A stretch of DNA of 64,000 nt from Prado023 sp963788325 (GTDB lineage: Bacteria > Actinomycetota > Actinomycetes > S36-B12 > CAIYMF01). The stretch lies in the NCBI GenBank assembly GCA_963788325.1, contig CAWBGJ010000009.1:186001-250000 (forward strand), written 5' to 3'. The first letter of the stretch is position 1, and every line of letters begins with the position of its first letter. Shown piece by piece: positions 17,740 to 25,913 of the stretch. The notes under the pieces are model-generated. The model was given only the letters and a program-made list of their open reading frames with translations, was not told where the DNA came from and made no database searches. The translations under genes and the position numbers were made by a program.

Positions 17740-18666
17740 TCACTGCGCGGCGGCGTGGGTCACGTCGCCCACCACGACGGTGACCTGCTCGCCCCCGGTG
17801 TCGACCACCAGCCCACCGGTCGGGCTGATCCCGGTACCGGTCCCGGCCAGGTCCGGCACCCCGGGTCGCGCGACAGTGAGCTGCGCGCCCAGCGAGATGC
17901 ACCGCTCCCGGTAGGCCACCAGAAGCTGGTCCAGGGACTGCGCATCGCTGCCCACCGCGTCCCACGCGGTGGCCCAGTGCTCGATCCGCGACAGCGCCCG
18001 GCCGATCAGCTTGGCCCGCCGGGGCCGGGTGACGCCGGCCAGGGTCAACGAGGTCGCCCCGGGCACCGGCAGGTCCGCCTCTCCGAGGTCGACGTTGATC
18101 CCCACCCCCAGCACGATGGCGCCGGTCTGGGCGTCGCGCTCAGCCAGGATCCCGCCGACCTTGCCACCGCGACCGCTGGGGGCGTCCTCGTCGCGGATCA
18201 CGATGTCGTTGGGCCACTTGAGCGAGGCGCGGATCCCGGTGACGAACTCGATCGCCTCACAGATGGCCACCCCGGCCAGCAGCGGGAGCACCCCGAACTC
18301 ATGATCGGTGCCGTGCGGCAGCAGGACCACGGAGAACATCGCTGAGGTGCCCGACGGGGCTGCCCAGGTGCGGTCCAGCCGGCCCCGGCCGGCGGTCTGC
18401 AGGTCGGTGACGAGCACCACGCCGCTCGGGCAGCCCGCCGAGGCCAGCGCCACACCGACCGTGTTGGTCGAGGCGATCTCGGAGAAGACCGTGACGCTGC
18501 GCCAGGAGCCCCCGCCCTTTCGGATCGACTTGATCACCGCCGAGGTGCCCAGATCCACGGGCCACTGGTCGACGTAGGCCACCCCCGCAGAACGCAGGCG
18601 TCCGTCCGGGCCGGGAACCAGCGGTGCGGGAGTGGGGGCCACCGGCCCCGAAGCAGTGTCGGACAC
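17740..18666 (-). CDS. birA: Biotin-[acetyl-CoA carboxylase] ligase
   Basis: BirA activates biotin to biotinyl-AMP and attaches it to the carboxyl-carrier lysine, here most likely that of AccA encoded at 23.6-25.4 kb. The 308-residue protein has the biotin/ATP site QTAGRGRLDRTWAAP, the LKWPNDI motif, KVGGILAE and VLGVGINV. A short C-terminal domain follows (GTGTGISPTGGLVV). There is no N-terminal HTH, so it is a mono-functional ligase. The GTG at 18666 is chosen because TACCTT lies 6 nt upstream; the frame reads nine codons further. It is divergent from accD, 44 nt between starts, a common actinobacterial arrangement. Confidence 0.9.
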   Translation of the reverse strand: MSDTASGPVAPTPAPLVPGPDGRLRSAGVAYVDQWPVDLGTSAVIKSIRKGGGSWRSVTVFSEIASTNTVGVALASAGCPSGVVLVTDLQTAGRGRLDRTWAAPSGTSAMFSVVLLPHGTDHEFGVLPLLAGVAICEAIEFVTGIRASLKWPNDIVIRDEDAPSGRGGKVGGILAERDAQTGAIVLGVGINVDLGEADLPVPGATSLTLAGVTRPRRAKLIGRALSRIEHWATAWDAVGSDAQSLDQLLVAYRERCISLGAQLTVARPGVPDLAGTGTGISPTGGLVVDTGGEQVTVVVGDVTHAAAQ

Positions 18667-18672
18667 GGGGAT

Positions 18673-18678
18673 AAGGTA
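18673..18678 (-). promoter_or_regulatory. Leaderless -10 box (TACCTT) for birA
   Basis: TACCTT on the minus strand ends 6 nt before the GTG at 18666. The accD start on the other strand is only 33 nt away and has an AGGAAGAGGG ribosome site. Confidence 0.45.
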
Positions 18679-18710
18679 CTTCACGAAGAGCACTCAGGAA
18701 GAGGGATGAG

Positions 18711-20330
18711 ATGAGCGCCAGCGCACCGGAGCCACAGGCCGCCCCGCAGGACCTGGCGCCAGCCGTCGACCTGACCACGACATCGGGCAAGATCGCCGAC
18801 CTCGAGCACCGCCGGCACGAGGCGATCCTGGCAGGCAAGGCAGCCCGGATCACCAAGCAGCACGCCAAGGGCAAGATGACCGCCCGCGAGCGGCTGCGCC
18901 ACTTCCTCGACGCCGATTCGTTCGTCGAGATGGACGAGTTGGCCAAGCACCGCTCGCACAACTTCGGTGGCCAGCGCAACCGACCCTACGGCGACGGCGT
19001 GGTCACGGGCTACGGCACGATCGACGGCCGGCCGGTGTGCGTGTTCGCCCAGGACTTCACCGTGTTCGGCGGCTCGCTCGGCGAGGTGTTCGGCGAGAAG
19101 ATCATCAAGGTCATGGACCTGGCCCTCAAGAACGGCTGGCCGATGATCGGGATCAACGACTCCGGCGGCGCGCGCATCCAGGAGGGCGTGGTCTCGCTCG
19201 GGATCTATGGCGAGATCTTCCGCCGCAACGTGCACGCCTCGGGCGTGATCCCGCAGATCTCGCTGATCATGGGGCCCTGCGCGGGTGGCGCGGTCTACTC
19301 CCCGGCGATCACCGACTTCACCGTGATGGTCGACAAGACCTCGCACATGTTCATCACCGGCCCGGACGTCATCAAGACCGTCACGGGTGAGGATGTGGCC
19401 TTCGAGGAGCTCGGCGGGGCGCGGACCCACAACACCAAGTCCGGGGTCGCGCACTACATGGGCCAGGACGAGCACGACGCACTGGAGTACGTGCGCGCCC
19501 TGCTGAGCTACCTGCCCAGCAACAACCTGGAGCGCCCACCGGTGCTGGGCGACGAGGTGGACCTCTCGGTCACCGACGCGGACATCGCCCTGGACACGCT
19601 GATCCCGGACTCCCCCAACCAGCCCTACGACATGCACCGGGCGATCGAGACGGTCCTCGACGACGAGGAGTTCCTCGAGGTCCAGCCGCTGTTCGCGCCC
19701 AACATGGTCTGCGGGTTCGGCCGGGTCGAGGGTCACTCGGTGGGCATCGTGGCCAACCAGCCGATGCAGTTCGCCGGCACCCTGGACATCGACGCCTCGG
19801 AGAAGGCAGCACGGTTCGTGCGCACCTGCGACGCGTTCAACATCCCGGTGATCACGTTCGTCGACGTCCCGGGCTTCCTGCCGGGCACCTCCCAGGAGTG
19901 GGACGGCATCATCCGCCGCGGCGCCAAGCTGATCTACGCCTACGTCGAGGCGACCGTGCCCAAGATCACCGTGATCACCCGCAAGGCCTACGGCGGTGCC
20001 TACGTGGTCATGGGCTCCAAGCACCTCGGCGGTGACATCAACATCGCCTGGCCGACCGGGCAGATCGCCGTCATGGGAGCGCAGGGCGCGGTGAGCATCC
20101 TGTACCGCAAGGAGCTCGCGGCAGCCGAGGACCCCGCGGCCACCCGCGCGGAGCTCGAGGCGGAGTACAACATGCAGCTGGCCAACCCGTACCTGGCCGG
20201 TGAGCGCGGGTACATCGACCGGGTGATCCTGCCCCACGAGACCAGGGCCCAGGTCACACGGGCCCTGCGGGTGCTGCGCAACAAGCGCGAGACGCACCCG
20301 CCGAAGAAGCACGGGAACATCCCGCTGTGA
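18711..20330 (+). CDS. accD: Acyl-CoA (propionyl-CoA) carboxylase beta subunit, AccD
   Basis: This is the carboxyltransferase subunit that moves CO2 from carboxybiotin on AccA to acetyl- or propionyl-CoA. The 539-residue length and motifs (GKMTARERL, GINDSGGARIQEG, MGPCAGGAVYSPAITDF, FVDVPGFLPG and TRKAYGGAYVVMGSK) match actinobacterial AccD4/AccD5/PccB proteins; the GGARIQEG and CAGGAVYSP loops form the oxyanion holes. The ATG at 18711 has a strong AGGAAGAGGG site. AccE overlaps its stop in a GTGA. Propionyl-CoA is the more likely substrate by similarity, but dual use is common. Confidence 0.92.
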   Translation: MSASAPEPQAAPQDLAPAVDLTTTSGKIADLEHRRHEAILAGKAARITKQHAKGKMTARERLRHFLDADSFVEMDELAKHRSHNFGGQRNRPYGDGVVTGYGTIDGRPVCVFAQDFTVFGGSLGEVFGEKIIKVMDLALKNGWPMIGINDSGGARIQEGVVSLGIYGEIFRRNVHASGVIPQISLIMGPCAGGAVYSPAITDFTVMVDKTSHMFITGPDVIKTVTGEDVAFEELGGARTHNTKSGVAHYMGQDEHDALEYVRALLSYLPSNNLERPPVLGDEVDLSVTDADIALDTLIPDSPNQPYDMHRAIETVLDDEEFLEVQPLFAPNMVCGFGRVEGHSVGIVANQPMQFAGTLDIDASEKAARFVRTCDAFNIPVITFVDVPGFLPGTSQEWDGIIRRGAKLIYAYVEATVPKITVITRKAYGGAYVVMGSKHLGGDINIAWPTGQIAVMGAQGAVSILYRKELAAAEDPAATRAELEAEYNMQLANPYLAGERGYIDRVILPHETRAQVTRALRVLRNKRETHPPKKHGNIPL

Positions 20331-20539
20331 GCGCCGAGGAGCCCCGCCCACACCTGCGGATCGTCGGTGGACAGCCCAGCGCCGAGGAGATCGCCGCGGT
20401 CGTGGCTGTGCTCGCTGCGGCCGGTGGCCAGGCCGTGGACCCCGAGCCGCCGGCCAGCTCGCAGTGGGCGCCCCCACCGCGGCTGATGCGCGCCGCCGTG
20501 GCGCCCTCGGGCTGGTGGGAGTCCGCGCTGCCCCGCTGA
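20327..20539 (+). CDS. accE: Acyl-CoA carboxylase epsilon subunit
   Basis: This 70-residue protein fits the small actinobacterial epsilon subunit that stabilises the AccA-AccD holoenzyme. The N-terminus LRIVGGQPSAEEIAAVVAVLAA matches the family pattern, and a short proline-rich stretch leads to the C-terminal SGWWESALPR. The GTG at 20327 overlaps the accD stop by 4 nt, so production is coupled. In related genomes accE is followed directly by maf and accA; here a glycosyltransferase gene has been placed in between. Confidence 0.85.
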   Translation: MSAEEPRPHLRIVGGQPSAEEIAAVVAVLAAAGGQAVDPEPPASSQWAPPPRLMRAAVAPSGWWESALPR

Positions 20540-20583
20540 CCGGCTCCGTGGCTGCGGGACCGAGCCTGCGTGCCCGGATTGGT

Positions 20584-20589
20584 TAGGCT
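20584..20589 (+). promoter_or_regulatory. Leaderless -10 box (TAGGCT) for the glycosyltransferase
   Basis: TAGGCT ends 6 nt before the GTG at 20596, so the inserted gene appears to have its own promoter instead of relying on accD-accE readthrough. Confidence 0.55.
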
Positions 20590-20595
20590 GCCCCG

Positions 20596-22848
20596 GTGAT
20601 CTCCGAGCGGCCCTTCGCAGACGGTCGGCACACCGCCGTGTTCGTCTTCAACCGGCTGCGCCCCGACGCCGGCCGGCTGACCCAGATGTGGCTGGCCCGG
20701 CTGTGCGCGTTCGCCGATGCCGGCTGGGCCACGCACGCGGCCCTGATCAACAAGGATGCCCAGCTCGACCGGACTGTGGCTGCCCTGGTGGCCGAGGGCA
20801 GGCTCCCGGCCAGTACGCAGATCCATCACTACGCCGTGCGCGATCGGCGGATCCGGCCCTCCTGGTGGACGCCGCTGCCGCACGGCGCCTCGATCGATCC
20901 CCGGGTGGGGGACTGGCTGGACTGGCTGACCGGCCAGATCCCCGGTGCGGTCGTCGTCGCTGACTCCCCAGCCGCCTACCCCTACCTGTCGGCCATGTCC
21001 AACCCCCTGGTCGCTCGGGTCGCGGGGATCCAGCTGTCCCACCTGGCCGGTGGATCACGGACCCTGGACCCCGTCACCGCGCCCCTGGCCGAACGATTCG
21101 ACGATCGACTGGCCGGCCACGAGCGCTCGTTCGACGCCCTCGTGACGATGACCACGGCGCAGGCCGAGGACCTGAGGGCCCGCTTCGGCCCCGACCTGCC
21201 GGTGTCCGCGATCCCACCGGCACTGCCCGGTCTGATCGACGGGGCCCTGTCGCTGACAGACCCCCGCGCCGGGTCGGCACCGCAGCCGGCCACTGCCGCT
21301 GGGCGACGCATCGTCTCCGTGGGTCCCCTCGAGGCGCCCTCGCACCACGACGACGTCCTGCATGCTGCCCGGGAGGCCCTGCTGGCCGATCCCGGTCTGA
21401 GCCTGGACATCGTCGGGCAGGGTGAGCTGAGCGACCCGCTCCTAGCCCTGGCCGACGCCCTGGGCCTGACCGGGCGGGTCCACGTGGTCCCCGCACAGGA
21501 CGACCCCACGGACTTCGCCGGCGCCGCGCTGACCATCTGGGCCGGCCGACGCGAGGCGTTCCCGCTGGCCATCGCGAGGTCGCTTGCTGCCGGCGTCCCG
21601 GTCGTGGCGCGCGATGTTCGCTATGGGCCCGCCGAGATCCTCACCGCCCCTGAGCTCGGTGACTGCGTGCACGGACGCGATCCCGAGGCGCTGGCGCTGG
21701 CGATCGGCGCTCGACTGGCGCAGCCGCCCACCGAACCGCGGGAGTTCCGGGCAGCCGCGGACCGCGCCCTCGGCGCCCTGGCGCCCCGCGCGGTGTGGTC
21801 GCGCTGGCTGGCGCTGGCCGAGGTGCTGGCCGAGGGGGCCAGCGATCGGCGGCACCCGGCGCTGCTGATCGAGTCGGTCACCACGACCACCCGCGTGCTG
21901 CGCCTGCCAGGGGTGCTGGCGGACTCGGCCACGAGCCTGACCGGGTGGTCGTGCGAGCTGCCCGGCCTGCTCGAACCCGCCGGGTGGCTGAGCCCTCCGG
22001 CCACGCCCCCGGGCTTCCCGGAACCCGACGAGGAGGACCTGCCCGTGCACCCGCACGCCGCCGGCCCGACACGCGAGGTGGTGGTGCAGCTGCGCTCCAA
22101 CGCCCTGGCCTTCGTCGCTGCCGAGCGGGGTGCCTACCGTCTGGACTTCACCGACGGCACCGAGACGGTACCGCTGCTGAGCACGGCCTTCGAACCCCGG
22201 CTGATCGCCTCCCGCGTGGGCAACGCCACCCTGGAGGGTCAGGCCGACGGTTCGATCCAGGTCAGCCCCCGCGACGAGCTTCTGTTCGCGTCCAACGTCG
22301 ACGGTGGCCTGCTGGTGCGCCTGGACCCGGACGGCCCTGCCAGTGACATCACGCACGCACTGGACTGGATCGTGGACATCGACTGGGCGGACCTGGTCGC
22401 CACCGAGGAGGGTGCCGCGTTCACCGGCATGCTGCGTGCCACCGGGATCGCTCCGGCCGACGACTCCCCGCCGTCGATCTGCGTGCCGGACGTGGGCGGG
22501 TTCTCCCGCACCGTGGGCCTGCTGCACTACACCGCCGAGCCCACCATCGAGCACCTGGCGTGGAGTGCCCCGGTGTCCGGGGTGATCCGCAGCGATCCCC
22601 TCGTGGCCACCACTGACCTGGCCCGCCGGGCCCTGCCCCTGCACGTGGGCTACCCCGGCCTGCTCATGCCCATCGGGGGCCTGTGGACCCATGGTCACCG
22701 CGCGCCGGTGCACCTGACCTGTCCCCGGGGGGTGGTGACCCTGCTGCCCTCGCCCGGGGGCCGGGTGATCGCGGCACCTGGCCGGGGCTACCGAGCCCGG
22801 GTCTCGGGCTCGGTGCGCGCCACCCTGGGCGGCCTGACCCGTGGCTGA
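20596..22848 (+). CDS. GT4-type glycosyltransferase (TagE/TarM-like) with C-terminal beta-rich region
   Basis: The 750-residue protein has a GT-B glycosyltransferase in its first ~420 residues. VSVGPLEAPSHHDD and LSLDIVGQGE are nucleotide-sugar domain segments, and REAFPLAIARSLAAGVPVVARDVRYGPAEIL resembles the donor-site block of poly(glycerol-phosphate) glucosyltransferases. The usual E-x7-E acceptor/donor motif keeps the first Glu (E320), but position 328 is Arg. Residues 420-750 have no membrane helix and look like beta-rich domains. No signal peptide is present, so it acts in the cytoplasm. It starts from its own leaderless promoter and overlaps maf by 8 nt. A role in decorating a glycerol-phosphate polymer is plausible; the substrate is not shown. 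Confidence 0.7.
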   Translation: MISERPFADGRHTAVFVFNRLRPDAGRLTQMWLARLCAFADAGWATHAALINKDAQLDRTVAALVAEGRLPASTQIHHYAVRDRRIRPSWWTPLPHGASIDPRVGDWLDWLTGQIPGAVVVADSPAAYPYLSAMSNPLVARVAGIQLSHLAGGSRTLDPVTAPLAERFDDRLAGHERSFDALVTMTTAQAEDLRARFGPDLPVSAIPPALPGLIDGALSLTDPRAGSAPQPATAAGRRIVSVGPLEAPSHHDDVLHAAREALLADPGLSLDIVGQGELSDPLLALADALGLTGRVHVVPAQDDPTDFAGAALTIWAGRREAFPLAIARSLAAGVPVVARDVRYGPAEILTAPELGDCVHGRDPEALALAIGARLAQPPTEPREFRAAADRALGALAPRAVWSRWLALAEVLAEGASDRRHPALLIESVTTTTRVLRLPGVLADSATSLTGWSCELPGLLEPAGWLSPPATPPGFPEPDEEDLPVHPHAAGPTREVVVQLRSNALAFVAAERGAYRLDFTDGTETVPLLSTAFEPRLIASRVGNATLEGQADGSIQVSPRDELLFASNVDGGLLVRLDPDGPASDITHALDWIVDIDWADLVATEEGAAFTGMLRATGIAPADDSPPSICVPDVGGFSRTVGLLHYTAEPTIEHLAWSAPVSGVIRSDPLVATTDLARRALPLHVGYPGLLMPIGGLWTHGHRAPVHLTCPRGVVTLLPSPGGRVIAAPGRGYRARVSGSVRATLGGLTRG

Positions 22849-23533
22849 GGCCGCCCCGGCCGCAGCATCGGAGCGCCAGCCCCCGCTGCTCGTTCTCGGC
22901 TCGGCCTCGCCAGCGCGGGCGACCCTGCTGCGCAGCGCCGGGATCAGCCCGGTCATCTGCCCCAGCACCGTCGACGAGCAGGGCCGCCTCGACGCGGCCG
23001 GGCACCTGGCCGGGAATCCCGGGGCCCTGACGCAGCTGCTGGCCACGGCCAAGGCCCGCGACGTGGCCGACCAGGTGCGCGCGGACGGCCTTGTCGGCCT
23101 CGCGCCGGGGGCTGCGGACCGGCGCGTCCTGGTCGTGGGCGCGGACTCGATGCTGGCCTTCGACGGCCAACTGCTGGGCAAGGCCGGCAGCGCTGCCGAG
23201 GTCCGGTCGCGGTGGGCAGCCATGTCCGGGCGCTCCGGGACCCTGCTGACCGGGCACACCGTCATCGACCTCACCGACGGTCGCGTGCTCGAACGGACCG
23301 TGGCCACGACCGTGCACTTCGGTCGCCCCGATGCCGACGAGCTCGCGGCCTACATCGCCTCCGGCGAGCCCCTGGCAGTCGCGGGATCGTGCACGATCGA
23401 CGGCCTGGGCGGGGCGTTCATCGACGGGATCGCCGGGGACCACACCAACGTGATCGGGCTCGCGCTGCCCACCCTGCGGGCCATGCTCGGCGAGCTCGGG
23501 GTGCGCTGGACCGACCTGTGGGACCGCGCCTGA
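22841..23533 (+). CDS. maf: Maf family nucleoside triphosphate pyrophosphatase
   Basis: The 230-residue protein is a Maf/HAM1-like house-cleaning pyrophosphatase that hydrolyses non-canonical or pyrimidine NTPs. The N-terminal LVLGSASPARATLLRSAG loop, the VVGADSMLAFDG acidic motif, SGRSGTLLTGHTVI and CTIDGLGGAFIDGIAGDHTNVIGL are family blocks. The GTG at 22841 overlaps the glycosyltransferase stop by 8 nt, so translation is coupled. Its place between accE and accA is conserved in actinomycetes. Classical Maf proteins begin SxSPRR; here it is SASPARA, so one conserved Arg is replaced by Ala. Confidence 0.88.
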   Translation: MAEAAPAAASERQPPLLVLGSASPARATLLRSAGISPVICPSTVDEQGRLDAAGHLAGNPGALTQLLATAKARDVADQVRADGLVGLAPGAADRRVLVVGADSMLAFDGQLLGKAGSAAEVRSRWAAMSGRSGTLLTGHTVIDLTDGRVLERTVATTVHFGRPDADELAAYIASGEPLAVAGSCTIDGLGGAFIDGIAGDHTNVIGLALPTLRAMLGELGVRWTDLWDRA

Positions 23534-23564
23534 GGGTGCCCGCGAGTCGCCTGCGCGCCGTCCG

Positions 23565-23570
23565 TAGGAT
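23565..23570 (+). promoter_or_regulatory. -10 box (TAGGAT) for accA, with palindromic leader
   Basis: TAGGAT lies about 58 nt before the accA ATG, so this is a leadered transcript. The leader contains a perfect 14-nt palindrome centred on GGTACC at 23586-23599 and a GAGGGG site before the start. Confidence 0.4.
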
Positions 23571-23627
23571 GACAGGAGTCCCACTGCCCGGTACCGGGCG
23601 CCGAGTGTTGTCTGAGGGGTGCGCCGC

Positions 23628-25391
23628 ATGAAGAAGGTACTGATCGCCAACCGCGGGGAGATCGCGATCCGCGTGGCTCGCGCGTGCCACGACGCAGGTA
23701 TCGCGTCCGTGGCGGTCTACGCCGATCCCGACCGGGACGCGCTGCACGTCAAGGCGGCCGACGAGGCCTACGCCCTGGGCGGCACCACCGCGGCCGAGAC
23801 CTACCTGGTGTTCGACAAGATCCTCGACGCGGCCCAGCGCTCCGGCGCCGACGCCGTGCACCCGGGTTACGGGTTCCTCTCGGAGAACGCGGACTTCGCC
23901 CAGGCGGTCATCGACGCGGGGCTCATCTGGATCGGCCCACCTCCCTCGGCCATCCGCGACCTCGGTGACAAGGTGTCGGCGCGACACATCGCCGCCCGGG
24001 CCGGCGCCCCGCAGGTGCGTGGCACCGCGGATCCGGTGGCCGGCGCCGACGAGGTCGTCGCCTTCGCCGAGGAGGTCGGCCTGCCGATCGCGATCAAGGC
24101 GGCCTTCGGTGGCGGCGGTCGCGGCCTCAAGGTGGCTCGGACCCTCGAGGAGATCCCCGAGCTGTTCGACTCGGCTGTGCGCGAGGCCGTGGCTGCCTTC
24201 GGCCGCGGGGAGTGCTTCGTCGAGCAGTACCTCGACAGCCCCCGGCATGTGGAGACCCAGGTCCTGGCCGACCAGCACGGCAACGTCGTGGTGGTCTCCA
24301 CCCGCGACTGCTCGCTGCAGCGCCGGCACCAGAAGCTCGTCGAGGAGGCCCCGGCACCGTTCCTGTCCGAGGATCAGGTGGCGCGCCTCTATGAGTCCAG
24401 CAAGGCCATCGTCCGGGAGGCCGGCTACTACGGTGCCGGCACGTGCGAGTTCCTGGTCGGCAAGGACGGCACGATCTCGTTCCTCGAGGTCAACACGCGT
24501 CTGCAGGTCGAGCACCCGGTCTCCGAGGAGGTCTCGGGCATCGACTTGGTCCGCGAGCAGTTCCGGATCGCCGACGGCGAGGAGCTCGGCTACGACGATC
24601 CGCAGCTGCGTGGCCACTCGATCGAGTTCCGGATCAACGGAGAGGATCCGGGCCGCAACTTCCTGCCCGCTCCGGGTGCGCTGAGCGTGTGGCAGCCACC
24701 GTCCGGGCCCGGGGTCCGCGTCGACGGCGGCTTCGCTCAGGGTGACGTGATCGGCGGCAACTTCGACTCGCTGCTGGCCAAGCTGATCGTCACCGGCCGC
24801 GACCGCCAGCAGGCCCTCGAGCGCTCGCGCCGCGCCCTGGCCGAGTTCGAGGTCGAAGGGATCGCCACGGCGATCACGTTCCACCGTGCGGTGGTCAGCG
24901 ATCCCGACTTCGCCCCGGCGGATCCCGATGAGGCCTTCACGGTGCATACGCGCTGGATCGAGACCGAGTTCGTCAACGAGATCCCGGCCTACGCCGGGGC
25001 CACCACCGACGTGGCAGCCCCCGAGGAACGCGCCACGGTGGTCGTGGAGGTCGGCGGCAAGCGGGTCGAGGTCAGCCTGCCCGAGGGCATCTCGATCGGC
25101 GGCGGCGGGGCTGCCAAGAAGGCCGGCCCACCCAAGCGGGGCGGCCGCAAGAAGGCGGGCGCAGGCGCGACCGGCGACTCCCTGGCCGCACCCATGCAGG
25201 GCACCATCGTCAAGATCGCGGTGCAGGAGGGCCAGACAGTGGCCGCAGGCGACCTGATCGTCGTCCTCGAGGCGATGAAGATGGAGCAGCCGCTGAACGC
25301 GCACAAGGCTGGCGTGATCAGCGCGCTTACCGCGGAGGTCGGGGCGACCGTGCCCACCGGCACCGTGCTCTGCGAGATCAAGGACGCATAG
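23628..25391 (+). CDS. accA: Acyl-CoA carboxylase alpha subunit (biotin carboxylase/BCCP), AccA
   Basis: The 587-residue subunit carboxylates its own biotin with ATP and bicarbonate and passes it to AccD. The biotin carboxylase domain (1-450) shows LIANRGEIAIRV, PGYGFLSEN, the ATP-grasp GGGGRGLKV, SLQRRHQKL and FLEVNTRLQVEHPVSE. A Gly/Lys-rich linker (about 485-510) leads to the biotinyl domain with EAMKM; the modified lysine is K551. The ATG at 23628 starts MKKVLIANRG and is preferred over the earlier in-frame codons. With AccD and AccE it forms an acetyl/propionyl-CoA carboxylase, charged by BirA. Confidence 0.93.
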   Translation: MKKVLIANRGEIAIRVARACHDAGIASVAVYADPDRDALHVKAADEAYALGGTTAAETYLVFDKILDAAQRSGADAVHPGYGFLSENADFAQAVIDAGLIWIGPPPSAIRDLGDKVSARHIAARAGAPQVRGTADPVAGADEVVAFAEEVGLPIAIKAAFGGGGRGLKVARTLEEIPELFDSAVREAVAAFGRGECFVEQYLDSPRHVETQVLADQHGNVVVVSTRDCSLQRRHQKLVEEAPAPFLSEDQVARLYESSKAIVREAGYYGAGTCEFLVGKDGTISFLEVNTRLQVEHPVSEEVSGIDLVREQFRIADGEELGYDDPQLRGHSIEFRINGEDPGRNFLPAPGALSVWQPPSGPGVRVDGGFAQGDVIGGNFDSLLAKLIVTGRDRQQALERSRRALAEFEVEGIATAITFHRAVVSDPDFAPADPDEAFTVHTRWIETEFVNEIPAYAGATTDVAAPEERATVVVEVGGKRVEVSLPEGISIGGGGAAKKAGPPKRGGRKKAGAGATGDSLAAPMQGTIVKIAVQEGQTVAAGDLIVVLEAMKMEQPLNAHKAGVISALTAEVGATVPTGTVLCEIKDA

Positions 25392-25418
25392 GCGCGTCCC
25401 CCGCGGGCAGGAGCAGGC

Positions 25419-25913
25419 GTGCTGACCGTTCGGCTGGCAGAGCTCGCGCAGGTGCGGCGCCTCCAGCTGGAGGTGCTGCGCCCGCACGGACCGCTGCCCG
25501 ACGACCGGCCGATGCCGGCCGCGGCCCTCCATGTGGGCGCCTTCGAGGGCTCCGGGGACGTGCGGGCGGACGTGGTGGGGGCCGATGTCGTGGGGGCCGC
25601 GTCCGTGCTGGCCGCGCGATGGCCCGGGCCCGGGCCGCTCGCGCAGCCGACCTGGCAGCTGCGCAGCATGGCGGTCCGTGCCGACCACCGTGGGTCGGGC
25701 GTTGGGCGCAGGGTGCTCGACCTCGCTGTGGCCACAGCGCTGGCCCGGGGAGCCGGCGGGATGTGGGCCGCAGCCCGCCTGGGGGCCGTGGGCTTCTACA
25801 CCGCGGCGGGCTGGTCAGTGGTCGGTCCGCAGTGGATCAAGCCCGGGGTGGGACCGCACCGGTATGTGATCCTCACCGCCCCCTCATTGGGGTTGGGGGG
25901 CGAAGGGACGTAG
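25419..25913 (+). CDS. GNAT family N-acetyltransferase
   Basis: The 164-residue protein has the GNAT core. The LRSMAVRADHRGSGVGRRVLDLA stretch contains the acetyl-CoA pyrophosphate loop (RGSGVG), and the end has GFYTAAGWSVVGPQW. The acceptor is unknown. It starts with GTG 25419 behind CAGGAG, 27 nt after accA on the same strand, so co-transcription is likely. Its last 30 nt overlap the end of the convergent amidotransferase gene, a tight arrangement that could cause antisense interference. The middle is rich in Val/Ala repeats (DVVGADVVGAA). Confidence 0.72.
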   Translation: MLTVRLAELAQVRRLQLEVLRPHGPLPDDRPMPAAALHVGAFEGSGDVRADVVGADVVGAASVLAARWPGPGPLAQPTWQLRSMAVRADHRGSGVGRRVLDLAVATALARGAGGMWAAARLGAVGFYTAAGWSVVGPQWIKPGVGPHRYVILTAPSLGLGGEGT

